Assembly (NCBI GenBank): GCA_951394045.1
Contig: OX595991.1
Coordinates: 124,001 to 188,000 of the forward strand
Source: Nitzschia sp. DOCU1
Lineage: Eukaryota > Bacillariophyta > Bacillariophyceae > Bacillariales > Bacillariaceae
DNA: 64,000 bases
Direction of reading: 5' to 3'
Under the pieces are notes generated by a model, which was not told the DNA's origin, did not search any database, and saw nothing but the letters and a program-made list of their open reading frames with translations. Of the stretch, positions 50,871-61,049 are shown in pieces (the first letter of the stretch is position 1; each line of letters starts with the position of its first letter). The translations under genes and the position numbers were made by a program.

Positions 50871-53407
50871 CTACGCGCAAAGGCAGACGTCGCAAGTCGC
50901 GGCACCGGTAATGCCTCCATAACGAGGAAACGAGGGGTGAGAACCACCACAGTTGAGGCCACTGCCGTCGGTGCAATGCTTGGCGATGCAAGTGAAACCC
51001 TCAATTTCCACCGAAGTTGCCACGTTTCGACCAATAGAATAGCATGCATCTATTCCAATGCAGGAAGCGGGGCCAATTGTAACGGACTGGGCCGCTTTTT
51101 CGCCAACATAAAAGCACGAATCCAATTCGTGGCAAGAACCATTGCCAATTGTGACGGACAAGGCCTTGTCATTGCCAACATATTCGCACGCATCTTTTCC
51201 AAGGCAGGAATCGTCGCCAATAGTGACGGATGTGGCCATTTTGTCGCCTATGTTTATGCACGGATAGGCTCCGATGCAAGAGCCATCCCCAATCGATATG
51301 GTCTCGGCTGCAGACCGAGCAAGTCCCTGACACGCATAATAACCATTGCAAGAGCCTTTGCCAATGGTGGTCTCGGTTCCTGAATTACCAATCAAGTCGC
51401 ACGCCAAATAACCATTGCACGAGCCTTTGAAGAGCGTGGCTTGTCCAGCCCAAGCACATGCATTGCCACCAGTGCAGCATTGCTCATCAGTACCGACGAA
51501 TAAGTTGCACCAATTTCGGACAGTGGCAGCATCACCAGTGCACGATTCTGACGTAGAGATACAGGCTGGGAGACAGCCCTCGTACTTGTCTGGAACTCCG
51601 TTGTTGTCGGTATCTGCGAGAACAACGTTCCCATCTGGAACTCCATTGTTGTCGGTATCCTCGAAACAAACTTTCCCATCTGGAACTCCATTGTTGTCGG
51701 TATCGTCGAAACAAACATTCCCATCTGGAACGCCGTCGTTGTTCACATCGTCGAAACAAGCCTTCCCATCTGGAACGCCGTCGTTGTTCACATCGTCAAA
51801 ACAAGCCTTCCCATCTGGAACTCCGTTGTTGTCGGTATCTGCGAGAACAACGTTCCCATCTGGAACTCCATTGTTGTCGGTATCCTCGAAACAAACTTTC
51901 CCATCTGGACAGAAGTTCGTGTCCGTTTGTTCGAAACAAACTTTCCCATCTGGAACGCCGTCGTTGTTCACATCGTCGAAACAAGCCTTCCCATCTGGAA
52001 CTCCGTCGTTGTTCACATCGTCGAAACAAGCCTTCCCATCTGGAACTCCGTTGTTGTCGGTATCTGCGAGAACAACGTTCCCATCTGGAACTCCATTGTT
52101 GTCGGTATCGTCGAAACAAACTTTCCCATCTGGACAGAAGTTCGTGTCCGTTTGCTCGAAACAAACTTTCCCATCTGGAACTCCATTGTTGTCGGTATCA
52201 ACGAAACAAGCTTGCCCATCTGGAACTCCGTTGTTATCCGTATCTTCGAGAACAACTTTCCCATCTGGAACTCCATTGTTGTCGGTATCACCGAAACAAA
52301 CCTGCCCATCTGGAACTCCATTGTTGTCGGTATCAACGAAACAAGCTTGCCCATCTGGAACTCCGATGTTATCCGTATCTTCGAGAACAACTTTCCCATC
52401 TGGAACTCCATTGTTGTCGGTATCACCGAAACAAACCTGCCCATCTGGAACTCCATTGTTGTCGGTATCAACGAAACAAACTTTCCCATCTGGAACTCCG
52501 TTGTTATCCGTATCTTCGAGAACAACTTTCCCATCTGGAACTCCATTGTTGTCGGTATCACCGAAACAAACCTGCCCATCTGGAACTCCATTGTTGTCGG
52601 TATCAACGAAACAAACTTTCCCATCTGGAACTCCGTTGTTGTCGGTATCACCGAAACAAACTTTCCCGTCTGGAACTCCATTGTTGTCGGTATCACCGAA
52701 ACAAACTTTTCCATCTGGAACTCCGTTGTCGTCGGTATCACCGAAACAAACTTTCCCATCTGGAACGCCGTCCTTGTTCACATCGTCGAAACAAACTTGT
52801 GGAGGTGGCGGCGGGTCGGGCATGCCAAGGTCGCAATCTGCGCGGCCGATTTGCCCGGTGGTTTGATGTTGAGAGTAGTATCCAACGCCTCCTCCAAGCA
52901 ACGGCAAGGTCCACAAGAGGCGAGATACTTATCCGAGCTGAATGGCTTGCCGATTTCAGCACCCTTCAAGTCCTTTGTTGGGAGGCACTTGGAGTGGTAG
53001 TGAGGACCGGTGCTGTCGGAGCCGTCATGCAAGTAGCAGATGGCTACAGATCCATCAGGGCAACCGAGACGTTCAGTGCAAGTACCCGTGCCGTAAGTTT
53101 CAAACAACGGTGTCAGGCGGCGAGCACCACGCACAGCATCTCGTTCTTGTTTCCTGAGAAGAGAAGACTTGTTGTTGAGGAGAAGTGTTTGGGAGGAAGA
53201 GGTCATGCAGAGGACGGAAGGCGGCGGTGAGACTTGGTTGTTAACGGACGAATTGCATGTTGGCTTCCTTGCTGAAAGAAGATGATTCCTGGCTCAACAA
53301 GCCCATTGTTGCACCGAGGCGTGACTGTCGTCCAACTCTCTCACCTTGTAGTTGTCGCTACCTTCACTCGCAGCAGCGAGAAGGCAAAGGGAAAAGAAAA
53401 GCTTCAT
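50871..53407 (-). CDS. Secreted protein with 27 Ca-loop-like repeats and Cys-rich repeat domain
   Basis: Proposed exons 53407-53362, 53271-52915 and 52837-50871 (789 residues). Exon 1 encodes signal peptide MKLFFSLCLLAAASE; intron 1 (53361-53272, GTAGCG...TTTCAG) joins in frame to a Cys-containing domain (CTERLGCPDGSVAICYLHDG). A second frame change lies between 52990 and 52800; a 77-bp GT-AG intron (52914-52838) would fix it, but its donor is weak. Then come 27 repeats of xVCFxDTDNNGVPDG, whose D-x-D-x-N-G-x-x-D resembles thrombospondin type-3/dockerin calcium loops. The C-terminus has about six units of SVTIGxxSCxGxxACxxIG, each with paired Cys, suggesting a beta-solenoid. Probably cell wall, mucilage or adhesion. 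Confidence 0.75.
51585..52799 (-). repeat. 45-bp coding minisatellite, 27 units
   Basis: Exact 45-bp period. Types: VCFGDTDNNGVPDGK, VVLEDTDNNGVPDGK, ACFDDVNNDGVPDGK and VCFEQTDTNFCPDGK. Higher-order patterns are visible: a 3-unit (135 bp) block at units 6-14 and a larger block at 15-19 repeated at 20-24. Confidence 0.95.
53272..53361 (-). other. 90-bp intron after signal peptide exon
   Basis: Phase-1 join GAA G|GTAGCG ... CATCTTCTTTCAG|CA AGG keeps the signal peptide in frame with the downstream domain. Size agrees with the 74-bp intron of kinase copy 3. Confidence 0.65.
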
Positions 53408-55829
53408 GCTTTTTGCCGCTGGAGGAGTACAGTAATCTGTCGAAGCAGAATGCCGTATGCACCCAAAGAAAATTGAATTTATGAAACGAAAAATGTGAGG
53501 AAGTGGCGGCACCATCAGGCGTTGTTCTGGTCGGGATTTTAGGTACTTTCCAAGAACGAAAGAGAACGTACGCAATGGGAAGCACGATCATCTTCAACAA
53601 CGGTTGGAGTTGGGGGCAGTAACAAGTGCTACTGGCGGTCCGATATGTATTAGGCTTGCGGCTAGCTTTGGGACTTATGACATGAAACTAACAATGCCTT
53701 TGGGCCACTATGAAGCAAAAAATGTGAGGAAGCGGTGTCTTGTTGATTCCCCGTCAGGGTACTTTCCAATAACAAAAGAGAGCAATTTTCCTTAGATCGC
53801 CTGTAGCGCATGATTGTGCCCCAAGAACAGAAGCCTCTCAAAGATTGAAGGTACTCTAACCAAAAGATTAGAGCCGAGCAATGTCACGGCTGTAGCGCTT
53901 GTAATAGCCCTTGTTGCTCTTACTCTAGAGGAATGTCCTAGAGTGCCTGAGCGGCCCAGCACTTGATTGATGCGATCATTGAGCCGATGGAGCTTCTGAT
54001 CTTGCTTCAGCAGCAGGGCACCAAGCGGCGGCACCTTCTTCTTGCGATTCAGGATTTCTCGTTGGGATACCAGGTACAGTTCCAAGAACGAAAGAGAACG
54101 TACGCAATGGGAAGCACGATCATCTTCAACAACGGTTGGAGCTGGGGGCAGTAACAAGTGCTATCGATGCTCCGATATGTATTAGGCTTGCGGCTGGCTT
54201 TGGGACTTATAGCATGAAACTAACAATGCCTTTGGGCCACAATGAAGCAAAAAATGTGAGGAAGCGGTGTCTTGATTTGCCGTCAGGGTACTTTCCAATA
54301 ACGAAAAACAGCAATTTTCCTTAGATCACCTATAGCGCTTAATAGCGCCCCAACAGAAGTCTCTCGAAGACGGAAGGTACTCTATCCAAAATAGATTAAA
54401 GCCTCGCACCATCCCCGCCCCGCTGAGCAAGACGCCTTCTTTGCTGGGTCACTACGATAGCTACCCGTAGTATGCAACGAAAAATGTGAGAAATTGGCAT
54501 CTTGCAAGTCAGGATTCTCTGTCGGGGTGTCGCCCAAGAACGAAAGAGAACGTACGTACCATTTGAAGCGCATTTTTCCTTATGGCCTGTAGCGCGTAAT
54601 AGTGCCCCAACAGAATTCTCTTGAAGACGGAAGGTACCTGAACCAAAAGAAGATTAGAGCCCAGCGTTGTCTCAGCAGTAGCACTTGTAATAGCCCCTGC
54701 TCTTACTCTAGAGGAACTGTCCTAGAAATGATTGTGAGCGGCCACCTTGATTTTTGCGATGAATGAGGAACCGATGGAGCTTCTTCTTATGAGTGCCGGC
54801 GGCGCTTTTTCTCCTTCTTCAACCACTGACGAGCTCAGACGCCCGACGTCGAAGAAACGGGCCGGTGAGGAGATTGCTCGAAGAAGGAGAAAAAGAAGAT
54901 GCGGACGAGCTATTCATCTGCTGCTGCCTGTCCTTCTTCTGCGTTCGTCCCTGGTGTCGCTGGGTGTCCTTGTGGAGAAGTGTCGTGACCATGTACCAGT
55001 GGGCACTTTGGGGCAACCAATACGACTTGGTAGGTTGTTCCATCGTTGTTATTATTTTGACACTAATTGAAAATCCCAATGACTTTGTCGATGCTTATTT
55101 AATTTTACCCGCTGCATAATAATAGTAATCCATACATAAGTGGGCGTTGTTTTAATTTAGACACACCCTATCCCAATAACTTCGGCGATGCTTATTTAAT
55201 TTAACCCGCTAATCCATACATACATAAGCCGCAATCGAATTAACGCCCTCGAAAAGGGGAAAGCAGTATGCTAGTATTTTTGTGTGATATGATTGGTTTC
55301 TTATTTAGCTTTTATGTGATATTATTGGCCGGCATGATAAAGGGATGCCGCTCCTTTCTATGACCAAACGGCCGAGGTGACTTTTGACTATTGCCCATGT
55401 ACGCAGGCCATCCCATCCAATGACCCATATCTGCTGCGCCCGGCTCACCAGGGCTTATCAATGTGGAATTCTAAGGAGTCACGAATAATGGCAAAATGCC
55501 CATATGAATAAGCGCGCCACCACCTCCATCAGATGCCACTTGGCGGCGCCGGCGGGGGACGGCCGGAAGGATGGCTCCAGGAAGCAATAAGGGACCATGA
55601 TGAGAGGCAGTGTTTGCAGTAGTAGCGACTCTTGTGTGTTAACAATAACATCTCTACAGTATCGCAAACGAAGCAAGAATTGACTCCTTGCATGCCAATT
55701 GTCTCTGCTGGTCGCTGATAATAGCTGGTAGTTTGCAAGCAAGCGAGCGAGCAAAGTAGCAAAAAAGAGAAGCGACTCTTCAAACGTTCTCTGTTTTGCT
55801 GTTGCGGAGGCAGCGGCAATCCTATTATC
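53408..55829. other. 2.4-kb gene-poor region with segmental repeats
   Basis: Mostly made of the direct repeats described at 53539-54790. The ORFs at 54747-55119 overlap in two frames and match no family I know. The last 400 bases are the promoter of the next gene. Confidence 0.5.
53539..54790 (+). repeat. Segmental direct repeats (about 0.27-0.5 kb)
   Basis: 53539-53808 and 54072-54338 are highly similar (from CCAAGAACGAAAGAGAACGT to CAATTTTCCTTAGATC). 53795-54000 and 54590-54785 share a second block (CTGTAGCGC, TACTCTAGAGGAA, CCGATGGAGCTTCT). A shorter third trace of the first block is at 54475-54590. Older duplications of an unidentified element. Confidence 0.75.
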
Positions 55830-58800
55830 ATGAGTACAACAGTCGCGAATGATTTGTTGCATCATTTAGAACAAACCATTGATTTGCATGCCAGTTTGGA
55901 CACGTTGGATACCAAATCGGTACGAACGTCGGATCGGACTCTGACGGCGCACAACCTAACTTCGCGGCGTTATAAATTCAGAGGCGGGGATTCGTCGTCC
56001 GATTCACTGCTGGGTGAAGAAGTCTTGCTCGAAGATTCGGGTGTATTGGATACTACGACCACAACTACAACTAGTACTACTCCATCTCCAAGCATGGCGG
56101 GTCAAACGACACAAGAAGTCACGCCTAGTGGAGATTATCCGGAGGATGACGACGATGAATTGCTCGAATTGGCAGCCGCTCGACTCAAACCGAAAATGGT
56201 GTCGTCGACACCTTCAGCAGGAACCACTTCTAGTAATGATTTTTCGGTCGTTTCGGGGGTCGTGGGAGAAATGAGTTTACGTGGGGGCAGTACCAAAGTC
56301 AGCAATGATACACTCGAAGAAGAAGAAGACGATGATGAAGAAGAAGAAGAACCCTCCAAGAGGGTCAAGGAAACCTTGCCCCGGCGAGGACGTCCATCGC
56401 AACAACACAGCCCCATTATTTCTACGACGAATCATTCGGCATCTTCGGCAACTGGAAGCACGTTGCCTCGACGCGGACGACCATCGCAACAGCAGCAGCA
56501 ACAACAATTGCAAAGCTCGAATAATACGACCAATCATTCGGCATCGTCTTCGGGGGGAACGGGCAGTCTCAGTAGTAGTGGCAGATCCTCCAAATACAAG
56601 GGTTCCGATACGAAACGAGTTGAAAGTCAAAGACGACGGAGTCGAAGTCGAAGTCAAGATGCTGCCACAACCTCGAGACGACGAAGCCGCAGTCGAAGTC
56701 AGGATGCAGCTGCGGCAGCAACCGGAAGTACCAGACGACGAAGTAAAAGTCAAGATTCTGCTGCGGCTGCAGCAGCAGCAGCGTTGGCAGTAGCTTCTTC
56801 TGCAAGTACAAGTTCTTCCCTGGGTACTACTAGTAGTAGTACTCGTCGACGGAGTACACGAAGTAAAAGTCAAGATCCTGTATTGCAAGCGCAAAAACGA
56901 CTGCACGAACGACGATCCAGTCACACTCATCCATCCGATCCAACCTACAAAGCAGAACGACGTCGAAGCAAAAGTCAAGATGCTTCCAAAGAACAACAAC
57001 AACATCCAATTAACGGCAGCAGCGGTAGCAGTGACAAGGTACGAACGAGTCGACAAGGACGCAGGCCAACGTCTACGTCAGGAAAGGGATCATCATCGTC
57101 CAAACGAAGTAGCATGATCGAATCCACGTCCAATCATACTCCACCCACGACCGAATCCTCCCATTCGTCGTCGGCGATACGACCACGTCGCAGTCAAAGT
57201 ACTCCGTTCCCGGCCGTGCAAGCCTCCAAATCGTCATCGACATCATCGCCTATTCAAGATACCATCTTGGCAGAATATTTGGGAGAAGGCGCCAGAGCTT
57301 TTGATTCCATTCTAGGATTGGAACCAACAACAGATCATCAAACATCAGGACAACAATCCAATGAAAAACGAATCTTGCCATCAGATACTACTACAGATCT
57401 TGATGTGGTCAATGATATTTCCTTTCAACAATCCAAAGCATCCATGTTTTTATCGCCACAACCTCCACGTCAAAAAGTATTCATGACGGTCAAGAATCCT
57501 TTGTATTCTCCACCACAAGCACGAGGCGGTGGAAGCAATCATAATCGCATGTTGATGGGAGGCAGCAGCAACAACCATGGTAGCAATCATGGTGGTGGTG
57601 GTGGTGGTACTGGTCATACTACTACTATTTTTTTGGATTCCATGTCCAAAAAAGTCGCTAGTGATCGATGGATTCAAGATGATAGCGTCCGAGCCATGCG
57701 ATTATCTGTCAGTGATCATGGACCACCACCATCAACAACTGCTACTGCCATGGAATCCTTGGATGCCAGATTAACGGCACTCGACAAGGATGACGTTTAT
57801 AAACGTTTGGATGTGGTGGAAGATGATGATACCAAGAGTTATGGTTCGGCGGATTTGACACCGCATGTACCGAAACGACGAGGATCCAAACGATTGGCGG
57901 GACAAAAGCCCAATAACAATAGTGTCAGGGGAACGAGAATATCCGTCAGTGATCATGGACCTCCACCAACTACCAAAACGACTCCTACTACTACCGAAAT
58001 GACGATGGAAACCTTGGATGCCAGATTATCGGCACTGAATAGTAGTAATGAGCCGGATGGTGGTTCTCGAGCTTGGGATCAGGAGGAGGATGATACCAAG
58101 AGTTTTGGTTCGGCCGATTTGACACCACAGGCACCCAGGCGACGAGGATCCAAACGATTGGCGGGACAAAAGCCCCAGAACGTGCACAAACAAGTACCAC
58201 CACCCCCGCCCCCAGAGTCGTCATCGTCGTCATTCACGTCGCCCACGTCGCCCACGAAAAAGTCTCCTTCTCTACTGATTGGAAGCAAACTCAAGTCGCC
58301 CCAAAAGCAACTACGGAAAATTGCCAGCAAGGTAGTTCAAACAAGCAAAAATATCATGAGTGGAGCTGGCAGTTCTGGACACGAGTCAAGTCCTTCTACG
58401 ACGACCAAGAGTCCCAAGACCCCGCCCATGCGCAAAAGCGTCATGGGTCTCAAGGACCCGGCCTTTGGAAAATTGTTAGATGACGATGATGACGAGGACA
58501 GCATCGAGGGACAAACCAACAAGGCTGCCAGCGAAGACGTTTGGGGGGTCCAGCATGACGAACCAGAACAAAAATCGCCTCAAACCCGCAAGCGTCAGAG
58601 TAACAGTATCAAGATTAGCCCGAAACCTTCTTCTATTCGCAAAAGTTTGGGAGTCAACAAGGAACCGGGCTTTGGAAAGTTGGAAGATGATGATGATGAT
58701 GATGACAGTATCGAAGAAAAGACGAAGAATCAATTCCGTGAAGAAGCTAGTAGTGCGGCCCAAACTGACGAAGCTGAAATACAGTCGCCGAGAACCCGAA

Positions 58801-60272
58801 AGCGTCAGAGTGGTGCATCTAGCAAGAGCCCCACGACCTTTGCGCGCAAAAGTTTGAGTGTCAAGGAACCCTCTTTTGGAAGATTGATTGAAGACGAAAG
58901 CGTCGAGGGAACAACCAAGAACGAAGACAGTGCGGGAGCTTGGGCTGCCCAACAGGAGGAACAGGAACTGCAGTCGCCTCGATCTAGAACGCGGCAAAGT
59001 ACTACTAGTAGTAGGAGTCCCAAGCCATCCTCCTTGCGCAAAATTTTGAGCGTCAAGGAACCCTCTTTTGGAAGACTGGCAGAAGATGATAGCTTTGAGG
59101 AAGCAAGCAAGAATGAAGATACCGATGGAGCGTGGGCAGTCCAACACGACGAACAGGGAATACTGTCGCCTCGAACTCGAAAGCGGCAGAGCGTCCTACA
59201 AATAGCCAAGAATCGAGTCAGCAATTTGTTGAAACAAGGCGATAAGAGCAAATCCGGCATGCCCGACACGTGGGGCGCCCTGGACGACGATAGCGGATCA
59301 TTGCACTTTAAAATTGATCTATTTGAAACGGAAAACGACGACAAGGGCATCCCAGAAGAAACACTACAAGCTTCATCTACACAATTGGATATCAGTAGTG
59401 GACAGTTTGATGTGGATTTGGCTGTTCAAGTTAGTGAGGAATCTCACGAAGAGCAGTCCAGGTCGTCGTATGCAGAGGACGTCGAAGCGAAGCAAAAAGT
59501 TAGGTCCAAGGCGGCCGCAGAAGAAGAGAGCGAGAGCGTGGTGGGTATGCCGTCGGATCCCGAAAAACATCCACTCGGTCCCCGTAGAAACAAACGAACC
59601 AGTCGATCCTCGTCTCCATCGAAGCGTAACCGATCGAACTCGCCGTCCAAGTCATCGCATTCGACTCGACGAAAGAGCCTCAGTGGAAATGATGAATTGA
59701 CGAAGGACAGGTCGTCGTCACGGCCCCGAAGTTCTTCCTTGAGCAAAGATCAGGGAAACAGGGACGAGGAAGACCCGACGACAGCACTCGAGAGACGTCG
59801 GCGAGAACGCTCCCGATCCAAAGGCCGACCCGTGATTGGGGCCAAATCGCGAACGTCCAGCACCCGAGATTCTATTGAGGGAGGCGAGGGCGACTCACGG
59901 TACCGATCTCCCAAGGGCTCTTCTTCAACTACTAGTAGGCGGTCATCGCGATCGTCCTCTCCCCATTCGTTGCGGTCCCATACGACAAGCGCCACTACGG
60001 CATCGGCCCGGAGCAGTCGTACGTCACGGTCTGTCTCCAATTCTCCAGGAAACTATCGAGGGAATGTATCGAAGCGACGAGAGGCCCTGCAAAAGGCTCG
60101 ATCACTCAAGAATTTGGACTTGCTGGAAAATGCCGCAGATGATGTCGATACCGTCGCCTCGGGCAAATCGGGTGCAAGCGGGACCGGTAGTCGTGTATCC
60201 TTGAGACGACCGACAAAAGAACGTCATAGAAGCAGCAACAGCGGAACGAGCGAGGACGTGGGTAGAAATTGA
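55830..60272 (+). CDS. Very large serine-rich repeat protein
   Basis: 1480 residues in one exon from ATG 55830 (MSTTVANDLLHHLEQTIDLH). Low complexity throughout. Blocks: RRRSRSRSQDAA-type repeats (about 265-385) encoded by simple DNA; a pair of about 80-residue repeats (RLSVSDHGPPP to KRRGSKRLAGQKP, about 625-790); and four about 60-residue repeats (about 860-1120) with RKSLSVKEPSFGRL, an acidic run and SPRTRKRQS. The C-terminus has RS-like Ser/Arg segments and KRREALQKARSLKNLDLLE. No signal peptide, membrane span or known domain. Alternating basic and acidic stretches suggest a scaffold; function unknown. Confidence 0.75.
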   Translation: MSTTVANDLLHHLEQTIDLHASLDTLDTKSVRTSDRTLTAHNLTSRRYKFRGGDSSSDSLLGEEVLLEDSGVLDTTTTTTTSTTPSPSMAGQTTQEVTPSGDYPEDDDDELLELAAARLKPKMVSSTPSAGTTSSNDFSVVSGVVGEMSLRGGSTKVSNDTLEEEEDDDEEEEEPSKRVKETLPRRGRPSQQHSPIISTTNHSASSATGSTLPRRGRPSQQQQQQQLQSSNNTTNHSASSSGGTGSLSSSGRSSKYKGSDTKRVESQRRRSRSRSQDAATTSRRRSRSRSQDAAAAATGSTRRRSKSQDSAAAAAAAALAVASSASTSSSLGTTSSSTRRRSTRSKSQDPVLQAQKRLHERRSSHTHPSDPTYKAERRRSKSQDASKEQQQHPINGSSGSSDKVRTSRQGRRPTSTSGKGSSSSKRSSMIESTSNHTPPTTESSHSSSAIRPRRSQSTPFPAVQASKSSSTSSPIQDTILAEYLGEGARAFDSILGLEPTTDHQTSGQQSNEKRILPSDTTTDLDVVNDISFQQSKASMFLSPQPPRQKVFMTVKNPLYSPPQARGGGSNHNRMLMGGSSNNHGSNHGGGGGGTGHTTTIFLDSMSKKVASDRWIQDDSVRAMRLSVSDHGPPPSTTATAMESLDARLTALDKDDVYKRLDVVEDDDTKSYGSADLTPHVPKRRGSKRLAGQKPNNNSVRGTRISVSDHGPPPTTKTTPTTTEMTMETLDARLSALNSSNEPDGGSRAWDQEEDDTKSFGSADLTPQAPRRRGSKRLAGQKPQNVHKQVPPPPPPESSSSSFTSPTSPTKKSPSLLIGSKLKSPQKQLRKIASKVVQTSKNIMSGAGSSGHESSPSTTTKSPKTPPMRKSVMGLKDPAFGKLLDDDDDEDSIEGQTNKAASEDVWGVQHDEPEQKSPQTRKRQSNSIKISPKPSSIRKSLGVNKEPGFGKLEDDDDDDDSIEEKTKNQFREEASSAAQTDEAEIQSPRTRKRQSGASSKSPTTFARKSLSVKEPSFGRLIEDESVEGTTKNEDSAGAWAAQQEEQELQSPRSRTRQSTTSSRSPKPSSLRKILSVKEPSFGRLAEDDSFEEASKNEDTDGAWAVQHDEQGILSPRTRKRQSVLQIAKNRVSNLLKQGDKSKSGMPDTWGALDDDSGSLHFKIDLFETENDDKGIPEETLQASSTQLDISSGQFDVDLAVQVSEESHEEQSRSSYAEDVEAKQKVRSKAAAEEESESVVGMPSDPEKHPLGPRRNKRTSRSSSPSKRNRSNSPSKSSHSTRRKSLSGNDELTKDRSSSRPRSSSLSKDQGNRDEEDPTTALERRRRERSRSKGRPVIGAKSRTSSTRDSIEGGEGDSRYRSPKGSSSTTSRRSSRSSSPHSLRSHTTSATTASARSSRTSRSVSNSPGNYRGNVSKRREALQKARSLKNLDLLENAADDVDTVASGKSGASGTGSRVSLRRPTKERHRSSNSGTSEDVGRN

Positions 60273-61049
60273 GCTTTCCGATACACCTAAGAAAGACAGG
60301 TGTGGCTATAGCTTGGGCAGTTGATGCTATAGTCTTTTCAAGTTACGGAATCTAGTAAAACTAGGAAAAGTGTGAATCAAGGAAAAGTATTTCATGCAAC
60401 ATTCCTTTCCACTTGCAGTAATACAAATGGCGCCAGACTGTTCTCATCCAGTCATGTGAAATAGCGGGAAATCTACTAGTAAATGCGTTCAATGTCTGCT
60501 ATTCATCGTGTTGTACAGCTTTGCTTCGGGGAGGTTCTTCAAGTCTACTGACCCATTCTGATCATTTCGGCCCAGCAGCCTTAAAAACCAACAATACTCA
60601 AAAGAGTTCGGTCCGGTCTCGCATTCAGGCTTGTTCACAAGAAGCCCTCAACTGCATCTGTCGGAGCAAAAGGTCCATTTTGGTCTGTGGGAGAGTTCCT
60701 TTCAGCCGCGCGTTATTGTAGTGCGTTGAAGTTGCGTGTTGTTGCCGTTTGGAGCTCAACTTGCTTAGTTAAAGTGGTTGGGATTAACTTGTGCGCGAAT
60801 GTTTTGGGCCTGTGAGGACTTGATTCTCCATCATAGAATTTACTCTTGGCCTTGTCACAAAGGCGTTGGAAAGGCACGTGGTGGTGCACTATGTCGCAGC
60901 CAATTGGTCCGATTGGCGGACTATCGACAATCACAACTTGGCCGGCCACGTGCATTCGCCATCATGCCAAAATATTCTCCAAGTTCTCATCCTCACAATA
61001 GAAGAACACCTGCGTTTTTATTTTTGTAATCGGAAAACACTTTTTTGCC
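60273..61049. other. Intergenic
   Basis: No gene or repeat seen; promoter of the TPR-like gene expected at the right side. Confidence 0.45.

Noticed and set aside
51585..52799. Regular repeats resembling a CRISPR array
   Set aside because: Units are contiguous with no unique spacers, are coding, and lie in a eukaryotic-type gene.
51415..53000. Long plus-strand ORFs (483 and 357 codons) with TFPSGTPLLSVS and TNFPIWNSVVVGI repeats
   Set aside because: They are antisense shadows of the 45-bp coding repeat; a period divisible by three with no stops keeps several frames open. The minus frame has a signal peptide, calcium-type loops and a Cys domain.
56277..57056. 259-codon minus ORF
   Set aside because: Antisense of the RS/SQD repeat region of the 1480-residue gene; composition mirrors the simple repeats.
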